Source: IDS-8 sp040902105
GTDB lineage: Bacteria > Pseudomonadota > Gammaproteobacteria > Steroidobacterales > Woeseiaceae
DNA: 64,000 bases
Reading direction: 5' to 3'
Assembly (NCBI GenBank): GCA_040902105.1
Contig: JBBDXW010000068.1
Span: 8,705 to 72,704 of the forward strand
Part shown: positions 44,051 through 52,275 of the stretch, piece after piece
Layout: every line of letters starts with the position of its first letter
How positions within the stretch are numbered: position 1 is the first letter of the stretch
Program-made: the position numbers and the translations under genes
The notes under the pieces: generated by a model
Told to the model about the DNA's origin: nothing
Seen by the model: the letters and a program-made list of their open reading frames with translations, nothing else
Databases searched by the model: none

Positions 44051-44066
44051 GCCCGTTTGCACGGGC
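44051..44066. terminator. Small bidirectional hairpin
   Basis: GCCCG (44051-44055) and CGGGC (44062-44066) flank a 6-bp loop in the 57-bp gap between two convergent genes (lactonase and GH3). It is short, with no long T-tract. Confidence 0.4.
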
Positions 44067-44082
44067 TCCAACAGCGTTTCGA

Positions 44083-46125
44083 TCACCGTGTTGGAACAGG
44101 TTCGAGTCCGGAGACTTCGGACAGCAAGCCAACCGTTCCGCCGCGCGCGTAGCTCAGTCCGTAGCCGTAGGCGAACAGGGGATCGTACTGCGCGTCGCCG
44201 ACGTTGACCTCAGCCTGACCGGCCGTCCTGGGCCACGAGTACGAAAGCCTTCCGGTGAAGTCGAAGCGACCCGAGCCATCCCGGTTGCCGACCACAAGAT
44301 CGGCAATGCCGCCGGCTTCCGTGCCCGGCAGCCATGCCGCAAGAAACGCATCGGATGCATTCAACTCCGGATTGACCCACAGCGGCCTGCCGGACAGGAA
44401 CACGCTCACCGTCGGAATACCGTCCGCGCGGAAACGTTGCAGAAGCTCGAGACCGTCGTTGGCGTCATAGTCCACATTCGGGCGGTCGCCCTCGAATTCC
44501 GCGTAAGGATCTTCGCCAAAGACAACGACAGCGACATCGGGCTGTTTCGTGTAACTGCCGTCCTCGCTCAACGCGACGCTGCCGCTTCCTGTCTGCATGG
44601 CTTCGTTGAATCCCTCCAGGATCGACATGCCATTCGGAAAGTGCTCATTCAAGTTGTCGGTCCCCTGCCAGTTGAGCGTCCAGCCGCCGCTCTGTTTACC
44701 GATGTTGTGCGCGCCGTCACCGGCCAGCAGGACATGCGAGTCGGGAGAAAGCGGCAGCAACGCGTTTTCGTTCTTCAGCAGGACGAGCGATTTCCGCACG
44801 GCTTGCCGCGCGAGCGCGCGGTGTTCCGGCGATGCCAGCAATGAAAAATCGCCGGCATGCGGCCTGGACGACGGACGGCCAGCATCAAACACGCCGGCAC
44901 GAAACTTGACGCGCAACACGCGGCCCACTGCCTCATCGAGGCGTCGCGTCGTGATGTCGCCGGACCGAACCTGCGACAGCGTGACCTCGTACAGTGCCTC
45001 CCAGCTGTCCGGCGCCATGAACATATCGAGGCCGGCGTTGAACGAGGCGGCGCACGATGCGCTGGTACACGCCTCCACCTGGCCGTGACCGTTCCAGTCA
45101 CCCACCACGAACCCGTCGAAGCCCATGCGCCCGACGAGCACGTCGGTCAGCATTTCCTTGTAGCCGTGCATCTTGCGGCCGTGATAGCTGTTATAGGACG
45201 CCATGACTGTCTGCACGCCGGCTGCCACGGCAGGCGGGTAGCCCGCCGCATGGATATCGCGAAAATCGGCTTCGGACGCGATCGTGTCGCCCTGATCCTG
45301 ACCGCCGCGGGTGCCGCCGTCACCCACAAAGTGCTTGGCGGTCGCTATCATCCGGCCTTCGCCGAGGAACTCCGCGGTGCCGGGTTTGCCCTGGATTCCC
45401 TCGATGATCCGCGGCGCATAGGCAGCGACGATGCGAGGATCCTCGGAATAGCCCTCGTAGGTTCGTCCCCAACGATCGTTGCGCACGACTGCAATGGTCG
45501 GTGCGAAGGTCCAGTCGAGTCCGGTCGCCAGCATCTCCAGCGCGGTCGCCCTGCCAATCTCGTACATCAGGTCGGGATCGTTGGCCATGCCGAGGCCGAT
45601 ATTGTGCGGAAACAGGGTGGCGCCAACGATATTGCTGTGGCCGTGTACTGCGTCCGTTCCCCAGATTGCCGGAATGCCGACTCCGCCGTCACGGGTGTCG
45701 GTGGAGGCGTCCCAGAATTCGTCGGCCAGCGCCAGCCATTTCTCCGGACTGGCCCGATTGTCTGCACCGGGGGCGGAGTTGCCGCCGTTAAGGACGGAGC
45801 CCAGGTTGTAGTCCCGCACCTGGTCGGGGGTGACCGAATTGATGTCGGCCTGGATGATCTGCCCTACTTTCTCTTCGAGGGTCATGCGCTCGAGTAAAGC
45901 GGCGATACGCCGTTCCAGGTCCGGATCGCGAAGCATGACCGGTTCCTGCGCGGGCCACAGTTGCGGATGGATGCGCGCATCCGTATCGGCCGGAGCCGCA
46001 GGGGCTAGACGGGTTTGCTGATCCCGCCCGCCACCGTAGCAGCCCGGCAGGGCAGCGAGTACCAGCAGGCAGGCCGCCAGGTGGCAGGCCTCCAGGTGGC
46101 AGGCACGTTCAAGCACAGATTTCAT
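44083..46125 (-). CDS. GH3 exo-beta-glucosidase (glucan glucohydrolase type), lipoprotein
   Basis: The 680-residue protein is a GH3 enzyme of the glucan 1,4/1,3-beta-glucosidase branch: GIPAIWGTDAVHGHSNIVGAT in pieces, TFAPTIAVVRNDRWGRTYEGYSEDP, AKHFVGDGGTRGGQDQG, and nucleophile Asp343 in FDGFVVGDWNGHGQV, with the C-terminal domain ending RTAGQAEVNVGDAQYDPLFAYGYGLSY. The start ATG 46125 gives a lipoprotein signal ending in LPGCYGG. The signal contains three near-repeats (ACHLE, ACHLA, ACLLV) from a 15-bp tandem repeat. It follows lacI by 49 bp on the same strand and should hydrolyse cello- or other beta-gluco-oligosaccharides in the periplasm. Confidence 0.92.
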   Translation of the reverse strand: MKSVLERACHLEACHLAACLLVLAALPGCYGGGRDQQTRLAPAAPADTDARIHPQLWPAQEPVMLRDPDLERRIAALLERMTLEEKVGQIIQADINSVTPDQVRDYNLGSVLNGGNSAPGADNRASPEKWLALADEFWDASTDTRDGGVGIPAIWGTDAVHGHSNIVGATLFPHNIGLGMANDPDLMYEIGRATALEMLATGLDWTFAPTIAVVRNDRWGRTYEGYSEDPRIVAAYAPRIIEGIQGKPGTAEFLGEGRMIATAKHFVGDGGTRGGQDQGDTIASEADFRDIHAAGYPPAVAAGVQTVMASYNSYHGRKMHGYKEMLTDVLVGRMGFDGFVVGDWNGHGQVEACTSASCAASFNAGLDMFMAPDSWEALYEVTLSQVRSGDITTRRLDEAVGRVLRVKFRAGVFDAGRPSSRPHAGDFSLLASPEHRALARQAVRKSLVLLKNENALLPLSPDSHVLLAGDGAHNIGKQSGGWTLNWQGTDNLNEHFPNGMSILEGFNEAMQTGSGSVALSEDGSYTKQPDVAVVVFGEDPYAEFEGDRPNVDYDANDGLELLQRFRADGIPTVSVFLSGRPLWVNPELNASDAFLAAWLPGTEAGGIADLVVGNRDGSGRFDFTGRLSYSWPRTAGQAEVNVGDAQYDPLFAYGYGLSYARGGTVGLLSEVSGLEPVPTR

Positions 46126-46174
46126 CGTGAAAGTCCAGGCCTCGTCGACACGGGGATCGGCCGACCTCATCAAT

Positions 46175-47188
46175 TCATTGCAGGCGCCGCGTGCTCTGCC
46201 GCACCAGCAGTTCGTGTTGCAGAACGTGGTGCAGCATCTCCGGCGGCTTGCCATCGATAAGATCCAGCAGGATCGTGGCGCAGGTCGTACCGATATCGGC
46301 CGTGGGTTGACCCACTGTCGTGAGCGACGGCGCGAGGTACCTGGCAAACGGAATATTGTCAACGCCGATCACCGAAATATCGTTGGGGATTTCGAAATTA
46401 TGTTGCCGCAAGGCGTACATGCAGCCCATGGCGATTTCGTCGCTGAAACAGAATATGGCGGTCGGACGTTCTTTCTGCATCAGCAGTGTCCCGGTCGCTG
46501 TTTCCCCGCAGCGCGCCGAGTACTTTCCGCGCACGATAAGGCGCTCGTTATACTGCAGCCCGGCGTCCGCCATGGCTGTCTTGAAACCCTGCAGCCGCTT
46601 CTGGCTGCTCGTCGTTTCCATGTCCCCGGTGATGACTGCGATCTCGCTGTGGCCGAGCTCCACGAGATGCCTGGTGGCATCTATGCCGGCTTGCAGGTCG
46701 TCTATGGCAACCGTGGGAAAAATGTCGTAGCCCGTAAACTCACACACATTGACGAGGGGCGGCAGTTTGTCCGGCGAGAGGTCGTTCTTCGTGACATCGA
46801 ACGGCAAGCGATGTGACATCAGGATGATTCCATCCGCCTGCCGCGACCGGGTCATGGCTGCGAACTCGCGCTCACGCTCCGCGGATCCCTGGGTATCGCC
46901 CAGCAGCACCGAATAGCCGCGACGATGGGCAACTTTTTCGATGGCCTTGATAATTCCGTACACATGGTTGTCAGCGACGTCGGGGATAATGACGACGATG
47001 TTGCCCGATCTGGACGTGCGCAGGCTCGCGGCGAGGTTGTTGCGCATGTACCCGATCTCGTCGGCGGCGGCCAGAACCTTCTTGCGAGTGGCCTCGGACA
47101 CCCTGCCGGGCTTGCGCAAGGCGTGGGAAACCGTGGCTATGGAAACGCCTGCCCTGGCAGCAATGTCCTTGATACCGACTTTCGACAT
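46175..47188 (-). CDS. LacI-family transcriptional repressor
   Basis: The 337-residue protein starts with MSKVGIKDIAARAGVSIATVSHALRKPGRVSEATRKKVL in pieces, the standard LacI helix-turn-helix and hinge (YMRNNLAASLRT), then a periplasmic-binding-like effector domain (GNIVVIIPDVADNHVYGIIKAIE, GVDNIPFARYLAPSLTTV). The start ATG 47188 fits the usual LacI N-terminus; upstream extension is out of family. A perfect palindrome TGTAAAACGTTTTACA lies 31 bp before the start, and two close matches lie in the divergent gap at 57.4-57.8 kb, so it probably represses itself with the GH3 gene and the receptor, symporter and phosphorylase genes. Confidence 0.93.
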   Translation of the reverse strand: MSKVGIKDIAARAGVSIATVSHALRKPGRVSEATRKKVLAAADEIGYMRNNLAASLRTSRSGNIVVIIPDVADNHVYGIIKAIEKVAHRRGYSVLLGDTQGSAEREREFAAMTRSRQADGIILMSHRLPFDVTKNDLSPDKLPPLVNVCEFTGYDIFPTVAIDDLQAGIDATRHLVELGHSEIAVITGDMETTSSQKRLQGFKTAMADAGLQYNERLIVRGKYSARCGETATGTLLMQKERPTAIFCFSDEIAMGCMYALRQHNFEIPNDISVIGVDNIPFARYLAPSLTTVGQPTADIGTTCATILLDLIDGKPPEMLHHVLQHELLVRQSTRRLQ

Positions 47189-47207
47189 AGCATCGATCTT
47201 AGGTCCA

Positions 47208-47249
47208 AGCCGGATCGATGTAAAACGTTTTACAAGCTTCGATCCGGCT
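47208..47249. promoter_or_regulatory. LacI operator inside a larger inverted repeat
   Basis: The 16-bp perfect palindrome TGTAAAACGTTTTACA (47219-47234) is flanked by the 11-bp arms AGCCGGATCGA (47208-47218) and TCGATCCGGCT (47239-47249). The operator fits autorepression of lacI. Confidence 0.85.
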
Positions 47250-47324
47250 CGATGGCCGCCTTTAGTGGCCGGGAGCCCCGAATTCACCACCTGCACACGC
47301 TCGGGCGCCGGTACTTTTGACGGC

Positions 47325-47406
47325 GCAGGAGTACCGTCCGGGGGTATTCAAGTCGCTCAGACACGGGAAACTCGCTTTGTGGAACACCCCCGGACGGTAC
47401 TCCTGC
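47325..47406. repeat. Long hairpin repeat, copy B (terminator-like)
   Basis: Perfect 21-bp arms (47325-47345 and 47386-47406, beginning GCAGGAGTACCGTCC) surround a 40-bp apical part that contains AGTCGCTC and CTCGCTTTGTG. The hairpin lies between GH9 and lacI and probably stops the GH9 transcript. The apical part resembles that of copies at 1101-1181 and 50646-50758 while the outer stems differ. Confidence 0.8.
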
Positions 47407-47446
47407 TGGTGCCAGAGACGAGCGAATTCGGCCGCCGGGTCGCTTC

Positions 47447-49921
47447 CTAGTTGTCGCTCAGGAGAGCATTTACTGCATTGGCCAGGAAGAGATAGCTGGC
47501 CGCTACGGAAATCACGTATTCATTCTGTCCCCAGAGGAATGGCCAGTCTTCCTTGTTCTCGGGAAAGTCCGGTTTCACGATGAGGACTCCGGGCACTATG
47601 CCACCGGCTATGAAAGAGAAGTCCGCGCGGTTCATGCCGTAGGCTACTTTTTTTGAGCGGGACCCCACGGCGGATACGAACGAAATATTCGAGCCCGGGT
47701 GAGTGCCGTAAATGTAATTCAATCCCCGGAATACATCTTCCCGGGTAATAACGTCGGGAAATGCCGTGTGCAAATAATAGTTGGTCGTGGCCATTTGAAT
47801 AATTGCGCCATTGCCGGCCCAGCCGGTTTCGGTTATCAGCACGCCAAAGGGATTCTCGTGCCTGAGGGCGTCGAGCCGCTCGCGGTGCCCGAGTGCAAGC
47901 TGCCGCATTTTTGCCCTGAACTCCTCATCCATGTAAGGCATCGCTCTTACCGCCAGAATTGCGTGAGACGAAAACTCCTTTTCGATCTCAGGTAGATAAT
48001 GCAAGAATCTGTCTGCGTATTCTGGTTCGCCCGTCGTTACCAATAATTCCAGGGCCGCTTTCATTTCTTCGGCGCCGAGCGGCCCCCCGGTCGTATTCCC
48101 GTGCCGGAAAATATGCGGCTCGTGAGATTGTTCTTCATCCCAGGCTTCGACGGCGACTTGCAGGCATTCTTCGGCCAGCTCGTCATCGAACCCTTTCAGG
48201 GCACGATGTGCAGCGGCAAGCGTCGCGATTGAACCAAAATTAAGTGGCGACGAGCGGCTGGTAAACGCCCAGCGATCGTCAAACAAGCCGCTTTGATCGG
48301 CGTTGCTTGCAAACTCGTCCAGTTCGGCGTTGAAAATTTTGTTGTCGGTCATCGTCAGGCCGTCGCCCAGGTGCGTGTATTGCGACAGGTCGGGAACGAT
48401 TATGCCGGGAATCGCATGCCCCACTGCCCGGTGTTGGGCGATCAACGCCAGCGTGCCATGTTCAATTTGCTGCAACAGATCGGCTTTCCCGTCCGCAACA
48501 TGGAGGTCAACGAATTTTCGCTTGTAGTCGACACTCGTGTTGTCCCGGGTGAGCTGAAAGTTCTCCCACACATCGACGAGATTATTCACAACAAAGTAAT
48601 GCGTTTGCGTGCGTATGTCGTAGTCGCCCGCGTCGTACCAGCCGCCGACATTCAGGCCCGGGATATGTTCGCCGGGTTCATAGCGCGTATCGGTTGTGGG
48701 GCCCTGGGCATATAAGTCGAAATGTTCATGATTTACAGGCGCTTGCAGCGCATCGTCCAGGTGAGAAGCGCCGTGCCACACCCGGTAGGCCTCATTCACG
48801 GTGACATGATCCATCTGCACCGGCAGGTATATATCCAGAGTCGGATGCCAGACGTCCTGATAAACGTTTGCAGCGATGCGGAATGGCGCTGTTCTCTGCG
48901 ACGCGTATTCGATGAAGTAAATACCTTCTTGCGTGATCTCCGAAAAATCGAATTCCTGGTAGTGATAACGGAGGTAGTCACCCCAATCGGCCGGCCTGCC
49001 TTCCAGTTTCAGTTCCGGTTCGCCTTGGCCGCTGACCCTGAACAGCCTCGCATCCCCGGAAGTGCCGGCGTTCCCGTCCAGTTCGATGACCGCAACTTTC
49101 TTCTGCGCCGGGTGGTAGCCGACCTGCGAATGCAGAATGACCGGGCTCCTCAGCCAGTTTGCCCTGGTGGCGGCGGTAAGAGACCATTCCAGAACCCGGC
49201 CGGCTTTGTTGGCCGGCAGCGCACTGCGTACGACAAACCAGCCATTCTGGGCCTTGCTTCTGCCGTCATGGAGTTCGAGTTCAGCCTCGCGAGACAAGAT
49301 CGTAATCTTTCTTTCGGGGTCCTCCGGAGCCAGGATGAGACTGTTTCCCACGGCCAGCGGCTGCGGCGCAACGATACCGTTTTGTTCCTTCGGACCGGCG
49401 GGGTACAGCGGAAAAATGCCGTAGCCGTCATCCATGATGAACGACTTTTCGAAATAGGCCGCAGGCAGAATCTCAAAGTTGAATCCCGCCCGGCCCTGAA
49501 GCGCTTCAGGCAACGCCTTGGGCAAATGTACAGAGATTACAACCGTGTTATCCCGGGCTTGTGCCCTGATCGAAAAGTCAAAGTCGTATTCCGGGTACCT
49601 CAGGTTCGCCTGGATGGAGTTGTTGCTTGTATCAACCTCTCTGTCGACGAACACGGGGATAGCGTCCCATTGCTCCGGAGTCACGTGCAAGCGAACGTCG
49701 CCGTTGGTCGCGGTTCTTACCCCGTGATGTATCAGCTCGATACCGCTTATTTTGGAATCGCTGAACAGGCCGTCGTACCAGTTGCTGAACACGAACACGT
49801 TCAGGCCCCTGGTTTCGAAATATCCCTTGTCGTTCAGCCGCAATTGTCCCGATTCCGCCGGGAATACAGGAATGCCGCATAAGACAAGTGCTGCGATTAC
49901 GCACATACGCAGCAGTAACAT
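47447..49921 (-). CDS. GH9 family glycoside hydrolase (endoglucanase-like) with N-terminal extra domain
   Basis: The 824-residue enzyme has a signal peptide (LRMCVIAALVLCGIPVFPAES), an unassigned beta-rich N-terminal domain (about residues 25-255), a cellulase Ig-like domain (about 260-350, LRSPVILHSQVGYHPAQKKVAVIEL) and a GH9 (alpha/alpha)6 domain. The catalytic base lies in GGWYDAGDYD (Asp430 and Asp433), and the proton donor is Glu801 in WGQNEYVIS. GH9 enzymes cut beta-1,4-glucans, but some are exo-glucosaminidases, so specificity is open. The start ATG shares a base with the DUF6445 stop (TAATG), so it is translationally coupled to the halogenase cassette. Confidence 0.9.
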   Translation of the reverse strand: MLLLRMCVIAALVLCGIPVFPAESGQLRLNDKGYFETRGLNVFVFSNWYDGLFSDSKISGIELIHHGVRTATNGDVRLHVTPEQWDAIPVFVDREVDTSNNSIQANLRYPEYDFDFSIRAQARDNTVVISVHLPKALPEALQGRAGFNFEILPAAYFEKSFIMDDGYGIFPLYPAGPKEQNGIVAPQPLAVGNSLILAPEDPERKITILSREAELELHDGRSKAQNGWFVVRSALPANKAGRVLEWSLTAATRANWLRSPVILHSQVGYHPAQKKVAVIELDGNAGTSGDARLFRVSGQGEPELKLEGRPADWGDYLRYHYQEFDFSEITQEGIYFIEYASQRTAPFRIAANVYQDVWHPTLDIYLPVQMDHVTVNEAYRVWHGASHLDDALQAPVNHEHFDLYAQGPTTDTRYEPGEHIPGLNVGGWYDAGDYDIRTQTHYFVVNNLVDVWENFQLTRDNTSVDYKRKFVDLHVADGKADLLQQIEHGTLALIAQHRAVGHAIPGIIVPDLSQYTHLGDGLTMTDNKIFNAELDEFASNADQSGLFDDRWAFTSRSSPLNFGSIATLAAAHRALKGFDDELAEECLQVAVEAWDEEQSHEPHIFRHGNTTGGPLGAEEMKAALELLVTTGEPEYADRFLHYLPEIEKEFSSHAILAVRAMPYMDEEFRAKMRQLALGHRERLDALRHENPFGVLITETGWAGNGAIIQMATTNYYLHTAFPDVITREDVFRGLNYIYGTHPGSNISFVSAVGSRSKKVAYGMNRADFSFIAGGIVPGVLIVKPDFPENKEDWPFLWGQNEYVISVAASYLFLANAVNALLSDN

Positions 49922-50619
49922 TACGGTTCCACATCAATAAAGCTGTTTATCGACAGGCGCCCGGTCAGAGGATCCGGGTCGGGAACGAAATCCTTGTCGA
50001 TGCAACCTGAATGCAGGGAATTTCGCCGATAAATCAATATGCGATTAAACACGCCGTCCTGTTTTGCTATTTGCTCAAACAAGGATGTATCGCCGTTTAT
50101 ATATTCCGGGCCTGGCATGCACGGACCGTTGATTTCTTCGTCCAGCGACTGGAAGTAGACGTTCTTCCGCGCTTCGTCGACATACTCGAATCCGGTCTTG
50201 CGGTGTCTGTAAAATGCCGTACCCCCGTAGTTACTTTTGAATAAGTAATGCACTGCAGCCAATCCCTTTCGGCTTACAGAGTCGATATGCGGAATGCGCT
50301 GTGCCATTACCAGTTCTTCGCGGGGTGTCGTCAAAAGGGAATAGTGACACATGGTAAATTTTATCGATCGACCGTCCAGCTGAAAGAATTGCAATAACGA
50401 ATCCTGCAATTGACGTATTGCGAACTGCCGGTACGACAGTGGTGCTTTTGCTCGAATGCCCGGGAAGAAGCGATCGGATTCCACAAAGAGCTTTAGGGCG
50501 GCCAGTTTAACCAGTTCGTCAGGTTGCCTGACGAAGTTGTCTATCACGAGCAATGGCGCTTTCTCAGCACCGATTGCGAGCTTCTGGATGCTTGCGTCGG
50601 GGCACAATTCCAATGTCAT
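49921..50619 (-). CDS. DUF6445 family protein
   Basis: The 232-residue cytosolic protein begins with a short lead then VIDNFVRQPDELVKLA and has RIPHIDSVSRKGLAAVHYLFKSNYGGTAFYRHRKTGFEYVD and GDTSLFEQIAKQDGVFNRILIYRRNSLHSGCI in pieces. This pattern matches proteins annotated DUF6445, which frequently lie with flavin-dependent halogenase, SapC and cupin genes next to TonB receptors. The HID...H...R spacing resembles a 2-oxoglutarate/Fe(II) dioxygenase-like fold, but no reaction is known to me. Its stop shares TAATG with the GH9 start. Confidence 0.75.
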   Translation of the reverse strand: MTLELCPDASIQKLAIGAEKAPLLVIDNFVRQPDELVKLAALKLFVESDRFFPGIRAKAPLSYRQFAIRQLQDSLLQFFQLDGRSIKFTMCHYSLLTTPREELVMAQRIPHIDSVSRKGLAAVHYLFKSNYGGTAFYRHRKTGFEYVDEARKNVYFQSLDEEINGPCMPGPEYINGDTSLFEQIAKQDGVFNRILIYRRNSLHSGCIDKDFVPDPDPLTGRLSINSFIDVEP

Positions 50620-50645
50620 TTATCTGACCCGTACGTCGGCCGGCG

Positions 50646-50758
50646 ACTAGTGGCCTGTAACAGCGAAATCGGGAGTGGCATCGCGAAGGGATGGTGGTGG
50701 CTGGCGCGCTGCCAGACCGAGCGAGACACTTCCGATTTCGCTGTTACAGGCCACTAGT
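50646..50758. repeat. Long hairpin repeat, copy C
   Basis: Perfect 27-bp arms at 50646-50672 and 50732-50758 (starting ACTAGTGGCCTGTAACAG) are extended inward by AGTG/CACT. The apical part holds a second small stem (CTGGC/GCCAG). The right arm reaches the first base of the halogenase stop codon on the minus strand. It lies between the halogenase and DUF6445 genes and would lower read-through between them. Confidence 0.9.
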
Positions 50759-52275
50759 CACCGGTCGACCGGCTTGCAATACGTGGCGAGAAACTCCTGA
50801 TGGCCCGGCATTTTCGCCACGGCTCGTCGTATGGACTCTTTGAGGCCGCTCAGGAATTGCCCGAGGTCCCTGTCGGTCATCATTCGCGCAAAGTGGTGAT
50901 AATGTTCAGGGACTATGCCCTGGCCAAGCATTACCTGGGTCCATGAATCCACCCGAAACAGCTCGCCATCCGCCTGGTAGGCATGAGCACTTTCCCGGAA
51001 CAATGCGATGCGGTGGGCAAGCGATTGCGGAATCTTCATGTCCCTGCAGTAACGCCAGAACGGGCTGTCGTCCCTTTGCGTCGCGTGGTAATGAAGCACG
51101 ATGAAATCGCGAATACTTTCCAGCTCGGCCTGCGTCAGTGCGTTGTACCGGTCGACGAGAGACTGACTTATCCCACTGAAGGGAAACAGCTGCATGAGCC
51201 GGGTGATGCCCGTCATTATCAGGTGAATGCTGGTCGATTCCAGTGGTTCGACAAATCCGCCGGCAAGCCCCAATGCCAGACAGTTCTTATTCCAGCCCTT
51301 GAGACGTCGCCCTGTGCGAAACCTTATGACTCTCGGCTCAGTAATCGTTTTACCTTGCACTTCGCTCAACAGCCTGGCTGTGGCTTCATCGTCAGACAGG
51401 TACCGGCTGCAGTAGACCAGCCCGTTGCCCACGCGATGCTGGAGGGGAATTCGCCATTGCCAGCCTGCATCATGCGCTATGGAGCAGGTATAGGGCACGG
51501 CGGGACCGATTTTCTCCGTTTGCACGGGTACTGCGCTGTCACACGGCAGCCAGTGCGTCCAGTCCTCATACCCCGTACGCAACGTTTGTTCTATCAACAG
51601 TCCTCTGAAACCGGTGCAATCGATGAACATGTCACCTTCGATTACCTCGCCGGATTCGAGCGTCAACGACTCGATAAAGCCGGAATTCCCGTTCTGATTT
51701 ACGACCCTTATTTTGCCCTCGATGCGCTTTGTGCCGTAACCTTCGCTGTACTTGCGCAAAAATTTCGCATAACGCCCTGCATCGAGGTGATACGCGAAGT
51801 TGATCTCGGAGCCTGGTGAGGTGGCAAACTTGCCGGCTTTTGCGGCCTGCAACTCCAGGCTGTACTCGCCAAGTTCCGAATCGAAGCCCCGCTCGAGACC
51901 GCGCAGCCAGAAATGATGAAAATCGCAGAGCCACGTCTCCTTGCCGTTCTTGCCGAAGGAGTGAATGTAGTTATGGTTGCGCCGGCCCCAGTGTTCGAAG
52001 TAGATACCCAGCTTGAACGTGGCCTCGGTTGCGCGCATGAACTCCTGTTCGTCGATTCGAAGTAACTTGTGAAACACCCGCATCGGGGGAATGGTCGCTT
52101 CGCCGACACCCACAGTCCCGATTTCATCGGATTCGATCAGTGTGATATCGAGTATTTCCCCCAGCTGGCGCGACAATGCCGCAGCCGCAAGCCAGCCCGC
52201 GGTGCCGCCGCCGGCTATAACGACGTTCTGTACCTTATCCGGAACGGTTTTCATTTCTCGCGGCCGTCGATTCAT
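50758..52275 (-). CDS. Flavin-dependent tryptophan-halogenase-family protein
   Basis: The 505-residue protein carries every motif of flavin-dependent halogenases: the FAD motif VIAGGGTAGWLAAAAL (residues 19-34), the catalytic Lys88 in EATFKLGIYF, the WxWxIP motif WQWRIP (272-277) and FVEPLESTSIH with the catalytic Glu. It should form hypohalous acid from FADH2, oxygen and halide, and halogenate an unknown substrate. Related TonB-locus halogenases (BrvH, and enzymes of Xanthomonas campestris) accept indole in vitro, yet their biological role is unknown. The start overlaps the cupin stop as ATGA. The reducing partner is not in the window. Confidence 0.9.
   Translation of the reverse strand: MNRRPREMKTVPDKVQNVVIAGGGTAGWLAAAALSRQLGEILDITLIESDEIGTVGVGEATIPPMRVFHKLLRIDEQEFMRATEATFKLGIYFEHWGRRNHNYIHSFGKNGKETWLCDFHHFWLRGLERGFDSELGEYSLELQAAKAGKFATSPGSEINFAYHLDAGRYAKFLRKYSEGYGTKRIEGKIRVVNQNGNSGFIESLTLESGEVIEGDMFIDCTGFRGLLIEQTLRTGYEDWTHWLPCDSAVPVQTEKIGPAVPYTCSIAHDAGWQWRIPLQHRVGNGLVYCSRYLSDDEATARLLSEVQGKTITEPRVIRFRTGRRLKGWNKNCLALGLAGGFVEPLESTSIHLIMTGITRLMQLFPFSGISQSLVDRYNALTQAELESIRDFIVLHYHATQRDDSPFWRYCRDMKIPQSLAHRIALFRESAHAYQADGELFRVDSWTQVMLGQGIVPEHYHHFARMMTDRDLGQFLSGLKESIRRAVAKMPGHQEFLATYCKPVDR

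Noticed and set aside
50646..50758. Hairpin C as an insertion-sequence remnant
   Set aside because: No transposase fragment and no target duplication seen; better described as a structured repeat.
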